Below, piece after piece: positions 18,392-25,878 of a stretch of DNA of 64,000 bases (within the stretch, counting starts at the first letter, position 1; each line of letters opens with the position of its first letter). The notes beneath the pieces are model-generated. The model did not search any database. It was not told the origin of the DNA and was given only the letters and a program-made list of their open reading frames with translations. Position numbers and translations under genes: made by a program. The stretch comes from Spirochaeta cellobiosiphila DSM 17781 (GTDB lineage Bacteria > Spirochaetota > Spirochaetia > DSM-17781), in contig NZ_AUFW01000007.1 of NCBI RefSeq assembly GCF_000426705.1, positions 1 through 64,000 of the forward strand, written 5' to 3'.

Positions 18392-20490
18392 TTCTTCACA
18401 ACTCCCATGAATTGTTGCTGTATCTTTTTCTTTCTTTTCATCCAATAAACCCAAACGATTAAGCCGGCTAGAATAACAAGTGCTGGTAGAATGGCAATGT
18501 TAAAGGTTTGAATGAATGTTTTTATCCCGCTGGACAAATCTCCTTTTTGGGGATTGAAAGCCATTCCTTTGGAACGCATGATGGCTAAATCTTCATTGCC
18601 AGCCATATAATCAACCACATTTTGAATAAATAAAGAATTAGGTGTTTGACCTTGAGCATCAAGAATATTGTCACCCAATACCTTAGAGCTACCTATAACG
18701 AATATTTTACCATCACCTTCTGTTACAGGATCTAGAACAGCGCTAGTATCCTTTAATACAATATCATCAGCACCTTCTTCTGCTTCTGCTTTAGGAGGTT
18801 CTGGGAGATCGTGACCACGAAAATAAGAATCAAAATGTCCATCAACAATAGCACTTAGGGGATATTGTTTTAGTTTATCTTCAGAGGGGGGGTAGATTGT
18901 TTGAGGGACTAAACTGATATTATCTGACATCTCCCAAGCTTCAGGACTCGACTGAAATAATATATGAGAATCAAGACCATCCTTATCCTGAATGTCTAAA
19001 GGTGCTATATCTAACATGACAAGCTTCTTTACAGTCCTCATGATACTAAATCCAGTATCAATATTGGCTTGATCTATTAAAGGAGCAAAGGGAAGTTCTA
19101 TCTCTTCATAACCACCATTCCGGTTTTGACTTCGTTGGACATAACCTTCTTTGTCCATTAAATAGGACTGTTTGACATTGATGCCATGGAAAGCTAAGAG
19201 TTTTTCCAATCCTGTATCAATGGGTGTATAAGTTGGTTGTCCTCCAAAATAAGCCATTTGACCTTGAGGAGCCTCTTCCTTGAAAGGATCAAGGAAAATA
19301 AGCAGGGATCCTCCGTGTAAGAGAAATTGATCTAATTGATATAATTCCCAATCACTGAATTCCTCACTGACTCCAGCAATGATCAAGGTATCTAATCCTT
19401 TAGGAAGCTCATTCAGAGTTACTGGCTTGACGTCATAACCTTGAGATAGTAATTGATAGAAATTACCCAAAGCACCTGATTGCTGTTGTTGAGGTACATA
19501 AGGATTATTATAGAGAGCAGGAGCTCCATGGTCACTTAAGTATCCAATTGTTTTCTGGACTCCTAATAACTGGTCTGCTACGGATTTGATAGAATCAGGT
19601 AAAGTATCGGTCCCAATAATTCGATCCCCCAATATAGTTCTTTGAATAAGATCTATTGTGGAATAATTATCATCCTTTTCAACGATCAGAGCAGCATAAA
19701 CTTTTTGTGTAGTTCCATCACGTTGACCAACATTGTAGGTTGTCAAATCATACTTTTGGATTTCACTATTACCGGATGTTGTGGGATCAATATACTCATA
19801 ACTTAGGCGATCAAAATATTCAATATTGAGATCATCAACCACACTCTTTACTTGATCAGAATAATCACTGTAATCAGAACTTAATTGTGTTAACAATGAA
19901 GAAAATACCAACTTAACATTGATATTATTATCCATTGCAATAAGTGCATTTGTCTTAGCAGCCAGGTCATTGATAGTAGATGTAATCTGGTACTCCAAAT
20001 TACTCTGAAAACCAAGGGTATTAATCGTTTGGGATAGATCTCCCTGCATTACTACAAGGCCCATATAGACACTGACTAAACTTACCTCATTATCGTCATA
20101 GCTTTGAATCTGAACAGGCTCGATGCCGTATTTTTGAGCTAATGTTGTTAACAGAGTCCCATTTTTGTCAGTCTTCTTACCATCTTTGTCTAATTCATAT
20201 AGTTCATAGTTAAAATTACGATTAGACTCTAGAGAATACTCATCCATGAGATCTCGCATCTCCTGGGAGAGGTTATTATAAGGCTGGGGTAGACTCTCTG
20301 ATAGAAAAACTCTAATGGTTAAGGGTTCTTCCAGAGAAGAAACGGAATCCTTAGACATCTTTGATAAGGAATATACTTGATTCTGAGTCAAATCCATTCT
20401 GAAGAAGAGAGTACTAGCTACCAGGTTGATTAACACAACAACGGCCACATAAGCCGCAAAACGTATCCATTCTTTATTTTTTATCTTCAT
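18388..20490 (-). CDS. GldG-like ABC transporter auxiliary protein
   Basis: 700 residues. The start is put at ATG 20490 (GAGGTAG 7-12 bases upstream); a GTG at 20496 would overlap the previous stop. One membrane segment near residues 12-32 and one near the C-terminus (ILPALVILAGLIVWVYWM) enclose a large exported region of the GldG / ABC-transporter auxiliary type: LTIRVFLSESLPQPYN and RDLMDEY near the start, and HGGSLLIFLDPF in the middle, resembling IFT52/GldG-type domains. In Flavobacterium GldG, GldF and GldA are needed for gliding. Here the partner genes follow the same order, but the role outside that phylum is not established. Confidence 0.85.
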   Translation of the reverse strand: MKIKNKEWIRFAAYVAVVVLINLVASTLFFRMDLTQNQVYSLSKMSKDSVSSLEEPLTIRVFLSESLPQPYNNLSQEMRDLMDEYSLESNRNFNYELYELDKDGKKTDKNGTLLTTLAQKYGIEPVQIQSYDDNEVSLVSVYMGLVVMQGDLSQTINTLGFQSNLEYQITSTINDLAAKTNALIAMDNNINVKLVFSSLLTQLSSDYSDYSDQVKSVVDDLNIEYFDRLSYEYIDPTTSGNSEIQKYDLTTYNVGQRDGTTQKVYAALIVEKDDNYSTIDLIQRTILGDRIIGTDTLPDSIKSVADQLLGVQKTIGYLSDHGAPALYNNPYVPQQQQSGALGNFYQLLSQGYDVKPVTLNELPKGLDTLIIAGVSEEFSDWELYQLDQFLLHGGSLLIFLDPFKEEAPQGQMAYFGGQPTYTPIDTGLEKLLAFHGINVKQSYLMDKEGYVQRSQNRNGGYEEIELPFAPLIDQANIDTGFSIMRTVKKLVMLDIAPLDIQDKDGLDSHILFQSSPEAWEMSDNISLVPQTIYPPSEDKLKQYPLSAIVDGHFDSYFRGHDLPEPPKAEAEEGADDIVLKDTSAVLDPVTEGDGKIFVIGSSKVLGDNILDAQGQTPNSLFIQNVVDYMAGNEDLAIMRSKGMAFNPQKGDLSSGIKTFIQTFNIAILPALVILAGLIVWVYWMKRKKKIQQQFMGVVKK

Positions 20491-20495
20491 AATCA

Positions 20496-21206
20496 CTACC
20501 TCTTTTCCCTTTGAACCAGATAGGTTAGATGAAGGGCTACATAGGTTACACTCACAAAATAAATGAGATCTCGTGAATCAATAACCCCCTTAGCTATACT
20601 CTGGAAATGATAATCCGCTCCCAGATATTGAAGAAACCCTGTAAGAAAACCAGGAAGAAGGATTAACATCTTATCAACAAGAACCAAGAAGAAGTTGACC
20701 GCAACAGCTATGATGAACGCCACAATTTGATTGTGAGTCAACGAGGAAGCATATATACCGATGGCACAAAAAGCAGAGGCCAGAAAAACAGCGCCCACAT
20801 ACCCACCAATAACAGGCCCCCAGTCAAGGTCTCCAGTGACACCAACAAAAAAAGGATATATTAAGGTTGGTGCTATCATGATTAGTATCATAACTAGTGA
20901 AGATAAATATTTTCCGATTACTATCTCTAATCGTGTGATAGGTAAAGTAACAAGTATTTCATAGCTGCCACTACGGTATTCTTCAGAGAAAGATCTCATG
21001 GTCATGGCTGGGATGACAAAAGTTAATATCATAGGTAATAAGCTAAAATAATCACGTAAATCAACTCTTGCTGCAATAAAGAAGGTCGAAAAGAAAAACC
21101 ATCCTGTTGTTACAAGAAATAATGTCATGATGATATAAGCAATGGGGCTGAAGAAGAGAGAGTGTAATTCTCTACGAAAGACTTTACTTGCTGAATTAAA
21201 CTTCAT
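20496..21206 (-). CDS. GldF-like ABC-2 type permease
   Basis: 236 residues with six predicted membrane helices. Motifs are FRRELHSLFFSPIAYIIMTLFL at the N-terminus, PAMTMRSFSEEYRSGSYEILVTLPI between helices 2 and 3 (typical of ABC-2 permeases of the GldF/NosY group), and the ending YLVQREKR. It overlaps the upstream ATPase gene by 11 bases. With that ATPase and the GldG-like protein it would form a complete exporter of unknown substrate. Confidence 0.88.
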   Translation of the reverse strand: MKFNSASKVFRRELHSLFFSPIAYIIMTLFLVTTGWFFFSTFFIAARVDLRDYFSLLPMILTFVIPAMTMRSFSEEYRSGSYEILVTLPITRLEIVIGKYLSSLVMILIMIAPTLIYPFFVGVTGDLDWGPVIGGYVGAVFLASAFCAIGIYASSLTHNQIVAFIIAVAVNFFLVLVDKMLILLPGFLTGFLQYLGADYHFQSIAKGVIDSRDLIYFVSVTYVALHLTYLVQREKR

Positions 21207-22137
21207 CAGGAATGCCTCCTTGGGTCAATTCTTTAAAGACATTTTCAAGAGACTGTTGTTCCTGATTAAGTGTTAACAAAATCCAATCGGTTTTTTTTAC
21301 ACTTAGGTATATATCAGATCTCACATCTCTACTGGCAGTTAGTGATACAGAAAGAGAGTCTCGTTCCTCTTCTATTTCAACATTCTGTACACCTGTAATG
21401 GCTGACAGAACCTTTCTAACATCATCAGACTGAGCTTTCTGGAGAAGAAGCTGGACTTTACCAACCCCAGAGCCCTTTTCCCGAAGTTCAGCCATGGTAC
21501 CATCGGCGGCAATTCGCCCTTTATTGATAATCACAACCCTATCACAGGTAGCTTCTGCTTCACTGAGAATATGAGTTGAGAATATGACAGTTTTTTCCTT
21601 ACCAATCTCCTTGATAATGGAACGGATCTCCCTTATTTGGTTAGGGTCCAATCCACTTGTCGGTTCATCAAGAACCAGGATTTTGGGGTCACTCATCATA
21701 GCAAGTGCTAATCCGACTCTCTGTCTGTATCCTTTGGACAAGCTAGAGATTTCTTTATGCATTACATCTGTTATGCCACAAAGTTTGGATAGCTTTTTGA
21801 CTCGTTCATTTTTGGCCTCTTTATCTAAACCTCTCATCCCTGCTATGTAATTAAGATAGTCAAAAACCAACATATCAGAATAAAGGGGTGAAGATTCAGG
21901 CAGATAGCCGATAACGGATTTAGCTTGCTCTGTTGCTGTGCGGACATCATGACCATCAACTAAAATAGTCCCGTCTGTAGGTTGAAGAAATCCTGTAAGA
22001 ATTCGAAGAGTGGTTGATTTACCAGCACCATTTGGTCCTAATAAACCCATAATTTGTCCTTCGGGGATTTCTAAAGAGAGCTTGTCCACGGCCAGCACTT
22101 GGTCATAACTTTTCGAGAGATTCTCGATGCTGATCAT
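21196..22137 (-). CDS. GldA-like ABC transporter ATP-binding protein
   Basis: 313 residues. Walker A GPNGAGKST, Q-loop, signature LSKGYRQRVGLALAM, Walker B ILVLDEPTSGLDP and the switch FSTHILSE are intact, so it should hydrolyse ATP. The C-terminal 90 residues are an accessory domain ending before GGIPDEV, usual in this group. AGGAGG precedes the ATG by 5 bases. A possible promoter (TTGCCA, 18-base spacer, TACAGT on the minus strand near 22207-22178) is weak. First gene of the four-gene Gld-like/DUF4340 operon. Confidence 0.92.
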   Translation of the reverse strand: MISIENLSKSYDQVLAVDKLSLEIPEGQIMGLLGPNGAGKSTTLRILTGFLQPTDGTILVDGHDVRTATEQAKSVIGYLPESSPLYSDMLVFDYLNYIAGMRGLDKEAKNERVKKLSKLCGITDVMHKEISSLSKGYRQRVGLALAMMSDPKILVLDEPTSGLDPNQIREIRSIIKEIGKEKTVIFSTHILSEAEATCDRVVIINKGRIAADGTMAELREKGSGVGKVQLLLQKAQSDDVRKVLSAITGVQNVEIEEERDSLSVSLTASRDVRSDIYLSVKKTDWILLTLNQEQQSLENVFKELTQGGIPDEV

Positions 22138-22256
22138 AGATCCTCCTTTCTAGAATTGGAAAAATATTTTTGATAACTGTAGGTGTTTACCCACATTTTT
22201 GGCAACAATATACATGAGAGTTGGTTACAGTTTTTATTCTTTTTAACAGTTTTTAA

Positions 22257-22289
22257 TAAAAAAGCCATCCTTATACTATAAGAATGGCG
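22257..22289 (-). terminator. Terminator after the DksA-like gene
   Basis: On the minus strand GCCATTCTTA and TAAGGATGGC (one G-U pair) form a stem between 22289 and 22264, followed by a TTTTTTA run (22263-22257). It isolates the DksA-like gene from the ABC operon downstream. Confidence 0.75.
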
Positions 22290-22303
22290 TTATATAATAG
22301 TTC

Positions 22304-22675
22304 TTAACCGACTCTTCGCTTCTGTCTGTCAAGTTCTTCTTGAACCTCAATGGTATACAATGCATAAGGAATAGCTTCTAACCGTTCCCTGGGAATAGGC
22401 TTTCCACTCTTCAAACAATATCCATATTGGTCATTTGCAATCCTAGCCAACGCTGCTTCAATGAGCCTTAGCCGTTTGACTTCTTGAGCTCCTAGGGCTT
22501 CCAAAGTTTTCATGTCGATGTCGTCACTGGCAACATCTACAAGATCTTTAGGGCCGTCGTTGTCAACAAGCTCTTGAAAATCTTCATCTTCATGAAGAAG
22601 CATTTCAAGGATACTTAATTTCATTTGCTCAAGCCTAGTTTTCATTTGGTCAATAAAGTCTTTATCAAAAGCCAT
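22304..22675 (-). CDS. DksA/TraR family regulator with degenerate zinc finger
   Basis: 123 residues. An N-terminal coiled coil (residues 1-40 and 55-80) with the acidic tip D44-L-V-D47-V-A49, matching the DxxDxA tip that reaches the RNA polymerase secondary channel in DksA, is followed by the C4-type globular region YGYCLKSGKPIPRERLEAIP. Of the four zinc cysteines only C87 is left; the others are S90, T108 and V111. So the fold may be zinc-independent, as in cysteine-poor DksA homologues. It has its own promoter (22739-22767), a GGGGAG ribosome binding site and a terminator. It probably tunes transcription with ppGpp, but this is inferred from family. Confidence 0.87.
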   Translation of the reverse strand: MAFDKDFIDQMKTRLEQMKLSILEMLLHEDEDFQELVDNDGPKDLVDVASDDIDMKTLEALGAQEVKRLRLIEAALARIANDQYGYCLKSGKPIPRERLEAIPYALYTIEVQEELDRQKRRVG

Positions 22676-22738
22676 GGCTTACTCCCCTTTCTTAAGCTAC
22701 ATTGAATTAATTTTTTTATAGCTCAAAATTGTGGTAAG

Positions 22739-22767
22739 TATCTATACTAACTTACCTAATTTGTCAA
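22739..22767 (-). promoter_or_regulatory. Sigma-70-type promoter of the DksA-like gene
   Basis: On the minus strand TTGACA (22767-22762), a 17-base spacer and TAGATA (22744-22739). The -35 is a perfect consensus. It lies about 65 bases upstream of the start codon. Confidence 0.55.
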
Positions 22768-22853
22768 TGTTTTCGTCTTGAGTTTACATAAAAAATCGTG
22801 AATACTACGAATTTAATCTGTATTTACCCAAAAAGCCCAATTTGGAGTCAAAA

Positions 22854-24128
22854 ATGAACTCACTTCGATATACAAAATGGTCATCTTTGGTCAACACTAT
22901 ACCGTACAAATACTCTACTACTGTTGATCTCGAATATCTAGATAATTTGGCCATCAATTTACATCTGACCGAACAAGATCTTCGAAATCTCTTGGTAGTA
23001 GCAAGGGATCTACATCAATGGAATGAAGTCCCTCTATCCCAGGTACCTCTTAAGGAACCAGATACAGGTATTATCGGAAAAGCTAGAAAGAGCTTTATCC
23101 TCAAACAAATTTATAAACATTATAATCAACTTAGGGAAAAGGGCCAGAAGTATCTTCATTTTATACCCGAAAGAGATTTTAAAGCAGAACAGGTACATGT
23201 CATTACAGAAGATACAACCAACAGAAAACTATTGGGTAATTGTCCTGTAGCTTCCACAAAAACCAGATGTTGCAACCTGCATACTTTAGATGTTGTCCAA
23301 AGATGTGGCTTTGACTGTACCTACTGTTCAATACAATCCTTCTATACAAATGGAGAAGTTATTTTTGATTCAAAATTAGGGGAAAGGCTTAAAAAGCTTA
23401 ATCTGGAACCAGAAAAAAAATATCACATAGGAACAGGTCAGTCTTCTGATTCTCTAATGTGGGGGAATAAAAATGGAATCCTAGATGACCTCCTAGAGTT
23501 TGCAGAACAACATGAAAATGTCATTTTGGAGATGAAAACAAAATCAGATCGTATGGCTCATCTCCTTACTAGGCCAGTACAAAAAAATGTCCTGTTAACA
23601 TGGAGTTTGAATCCTCAATCCATTATAGATGGTGAAGAACATTTCACAGCTTCTCTCAAGGATCGAATAGAAGCCGCGAGAAAAGCAGCAGATCATGGGT
23701 ATAAAGTGGGTTTTCATTTCCATCCTATGATACCTATAGAAGATTGGAAGGAAGAATATGGCCAGGTGATGGAACAGCTTCAGCACCTTTTTTCACCAGA
23801 AGAGGTTGTCACTATCAGTTTTGGGACTCTGACTTTTATTAAGCCCGTTTTAAAAATGATCAGATCCCGCAATATTACAACGAAGATTCTTCAAATGCCT
23901 TTAGAGGAAGCAGCTGGAAAATATTCTTATTCCTTGGATGTAAAGGAAGAATTATTCTCCTTCGCTTTTAATCAGTTCAGCAGATGGCATAGCCAGGTAT
24001 TTTTCTATCTATGTATGGAGGATCCCGATTTATGGCAAAAATGTCTTAAGAGAGCCTATGCAGATAATGATGCATTTGAGAAAGATATGATCGATTCATA
24101 CTTTACCAAAATGTACAGAAAAAAATGA
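22854..24128 (+). CDS. Spore photoproduct lyase-like radical SAM protein
   Basis: 424 residues from ATG 22854, seven bases after GGAG (a TTG at 22842 is in frame but includes the ribosome binding site). The 4Fe-4S motif is CGFDCTYC, preceded by TRCCNLHTLDVVQR. The flow of the protein (YHIGTGQSSDSL, VILEMKTKSD, LLTWSLNPQ, VGFHFHPMIPI) matches SPL-family radical SAM proteins. After the cluster there is no cysteine for about 240 residues, so the hydrogen-donor cysteine (C141 of Bacillus SPL) has no counterpart. No sporulation gene is in the window. A different substrate or another DNA-repair role is likely. Confidence 0.82.
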   Translation: MNSLRYTKWSSLVNTIPYKYSTTVDLEYLDNLAINLHLTEQDLRNLLVVARDLHQWNEVPLSQVPLKEPDTGIIGKARKSFILKQIYKHYNQLREKGQKYLHFIPERDFKAEQVHVITEDTTNRKLLGNCPVASTKTRCCNLHTLDVVQRCGFDCTYCSIQSFYTNGEVIFDSKLGERLKKLNLEPEKKYHIGTGQSSDSLMWGNKNGILDDLLEFAEQHENVILEMKTKSDRMAHLLTRPVQKNVLLTWSLNPQSIIDGEEHFTASLKDRIEAARKAADHGYKVGFHFHPMIPIEDWKEEYGQVMEQLQHLFSPEEVVTISFGTLTFIKPVLKMIRSRNITTKILQMPLEEAAGKYSYSLDVKEELFSFAFNQFSRWHSQVFFYLCMEDPDLWQKCLKRAYADNDAFEKDMIDSYFTKMYRKK

Positions 24129-24175
24129 CGGACACTTTAAGCAATTGAGGCTATTCTTATAGGGAGGAGTTATTC

Positions 24176-25249
24176 ATGCTAAGGAAATCTTTGCTTTTGG
24201 CCTTCTTAGTAATACCTTTGTTCTGGTTATTAGCAGAAGGGCAACAAGAAGCAAACATAGAAGCCAAAACATATACTCTCTATAGTGACTTATCACCAGA
24301 AGCTAACATTGTTCTACAAAATGTGATTGATAACTTTCATACTCATCGGCAAGACATCATTATAACAATTATAGATTCTTCAGAGGCTGATATATTGATC
24401 ACCTCTTTTGAAAAAGGAAAAGATCTCTTTGATCAGGGTATTCTAACAACAGTGGAGGGATATGGTATAGATCAGAATTCCTACTTAGCCAATGCCTGGA
24501 AGGCTTTAAGTAAGGGAGATAAAGTCTTTGGACTGCCTTTATTTGTTGATTTTAACACTCTATATTATAGAGGACCTAATGATCTTCCCAAGCTGAATAC
24601 GATTGATGATTTTATCCACTATAACCCCCAAGGACAAAAACTATTGCTCAATAAGAATTTTGACTATATCCAATGGAGTATGGGAATCTTTGGAGCCTCT
24701 GTGATTGATAAGAACAGAGACAAGCTGGAATCCTGGTTCACATGGCTAAAGGACATGAATCAAAGCTCAAACATTGAAATCCATTCAACTCAAGCAAATG
24801 TGGTCAATAAAGTTGTTCAAGGACAAAGGGTATACTTTGTAGATAGAACAGAGCATTTTATAGATTATAATCAGAGATTCAAAGTTAAAGTTACGTCCTT
24901 ACCAAGTGGAACAGAGAATGCAGCCAAGCCTTTACTGTATGGGCAAGGATTATACATTAATAATAAGACTATAGAAGATACAAAGAACATTCTTATATTT
25001 GGGCAATACCTTAGTGCTCCCGAACAGGAAGCTTTGTTCATACCAGCCAGTAAAATACCTGCCAATGCGTTGGCAGACACTACGAAAGATTATCCACAAG
25101 TTCGGATACTACAACTTCAGACTGATAGTACCCTTCCCATTACAGAAGTAAAGAACGCTTCCAATGAAATGAAAGGTATGAACGATTTGGTTGATAGAAT
25201 CTTGTCAGACGATATTACAATTAAAGAAGCTTTACAGTTGATTAGATAA
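24176..25249 (+). CDS. Orphan extracellular solute-binding protein
   Basis: 357 residues. An N-terminal signal peptide (LLLAFLVIPLFWLLAEG) is followed by a family 1-like solute-binding fold: DLSPEANIVLQNVIDNF (sugar- or iron-binding start), DILITSF, KVFGLPLFVDFNTLYYRG, the hinge region ending LPSGTENAAKPLLYGQGLYIN and a C-terminal helix set. There is no lipobox cysteine. GGGAGGAG precedes the ATG. No permease or ATPase gene lies next to it, so the partner transporter must be elsewhere or the protein acts as a sensor. The substrate is not predictable. Confidence 0.75.
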   Translation: MLRKSLLLAFLVIPLFWLLAEGQQEANIEAKTYTLYSDLSPEANIVLQNVIDNFHTHRQDIIITIIDSSEADILITSFEKGKDLFDQGILTTVEGYGIDQNSYLANAWKALSKGDKVFGLPLFVDFNTLYYRGPNDLPKLNTIDDFIHYNPQGQKLLLNKNFDYIQWSMGIFGASVIDKNRDKLESWFTWLKDMNQSSNIEIHSTQANVVNKVVQGQRVYFVDRTEHFIDYNQRFKVKVTSLPSGTENAAKPLLYGQGLYINNKTIEDTKNILIFGQYLSAPEQEALFIPASKIPANALADTTKDYPQVRILQLQTDSTLPITEVKNASNEMKGMNDLVDRILSDDITIKEALQLIR

Positions 25250-25256
25250 AGAAAAA

Positions 25257-25284
25257 AACCCGAAGCCAAAAGGTTCGGGTTTTC
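25257..25284. terminator. Bidirectional terminator
   Basis: AACCCGAA (25257-25264) with TTCGGGTT (25274-25281), extended inside by GCC/GG pairs, has TTTT on the plus side and TTTTTTTC on the minus side. It serves both the solute-binding protein gene and the small gene converging on it. Confidence 0.85.
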
Positions 25285-25286
25285 AT

Positions 25287-25457
25287 CTACATAAGCATTC
25301 GAGGCTTACGTGCGGTATTCTTTGTTTTTGAACATTCAGCAAAATGGCGAATTTTACCATTTTCGAATACTGATCTCATTATTATTTTACCGCCCCAGCG
25401 ACTCATTAGTTCTTGAGCCCCTTCACGACGTGCGTTCTTTGATACAGGACCTGCCAT
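25287..25457 (-). CDS. Small basic protein, 56 residues
   Basis: ATG 25457 follows a near-perfect GGAAGGAG (9 bases upstream on the minus strand) and the frame runs 56 codons to TAG. The product begins MAGPVSKNARREGAQEL, continues MSRWGGKIIMRSVFENGKIRHF, then has one cysteine (AECSKTKNT), and ends ARKPRMLM. It is strongly basic, with 13 Lys/Arg and few acidic residues, no signal peptide and no membrane segment. The strong ribosome binding site, the terminator right after the stop, and clean codon use support a real gene. I do not recognise it; a ribosome-associated or nucleic-acid-binding protein is a guess. Confidence 0.7.
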   Translation of the reverse strand: MAGPVSKNARREGAQELMSRWGGKIIMRSVFENGKIRHFAECSKTKNTARKPRMLM

Positions 25458-25571
25458 AAGAATCAACTCCTTCCATTAGATACTGGCGTACATAATAGAG
25501 ACTAGTATATTTTTGGTCAAGAATTCAAAGGAAGAATTTAGAGATATAAATTTTTATCTACCTTTTAAACA

Positions 25572-25677
25572 CTTCCCAATCCCTATAAAGCAACATCAAC
25601 AGAAGATTTATCCATCGTTCACGGAACAAAAGTACCAAAAGCTAGAGTGATATCTAAACTTCCTTACTGGGAACTCC
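25572..25677 (-). pseudogene. Decayed copy of the 3' end of the SGNH hydrolase gene
   Basis: On the minus strand this segment reads GSLDITLAFGTFVP, stop, TMDKSSVDVAL, stop, GLG. The intact gene ends GSLDLIPDFGTSAPGTKDKSSVYVALQAVG. The match runs about 30 codons without indel, but with at least two in-frame stops and a third just before GSLD. It lies 200 bases downstream of the intact copy. The remaining bases 25678-25878 and 25458-25571 hold nothing I can assign. Confidence 0.7.
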
Positions 25678-25878
25678 TTTGACTATGTGAGAAAATTAAA
25701 TCGATACATCTAGGGAATATCAAAATAAGATGGAGTGAAAATAATACACTAGATACTTTTAGAGAAGAGGAATCTTGCTATTTAGAAGACCTTGTTGATT
25801 ACTAAGAAATATCTGCAGTATCTAACGACCTGGTAATTAGTGATCCTCAACAATAATGGAGAAAAGTATCACATAACT

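Noticed and set aside
25688-25803. Fragments such as VRKLNRYI and a 24-codon acidic tail that could suggest a transposase remnant
   Set aside because: Too short, in different frames, no terminal inverted repeats and no other insertion sequence signs.
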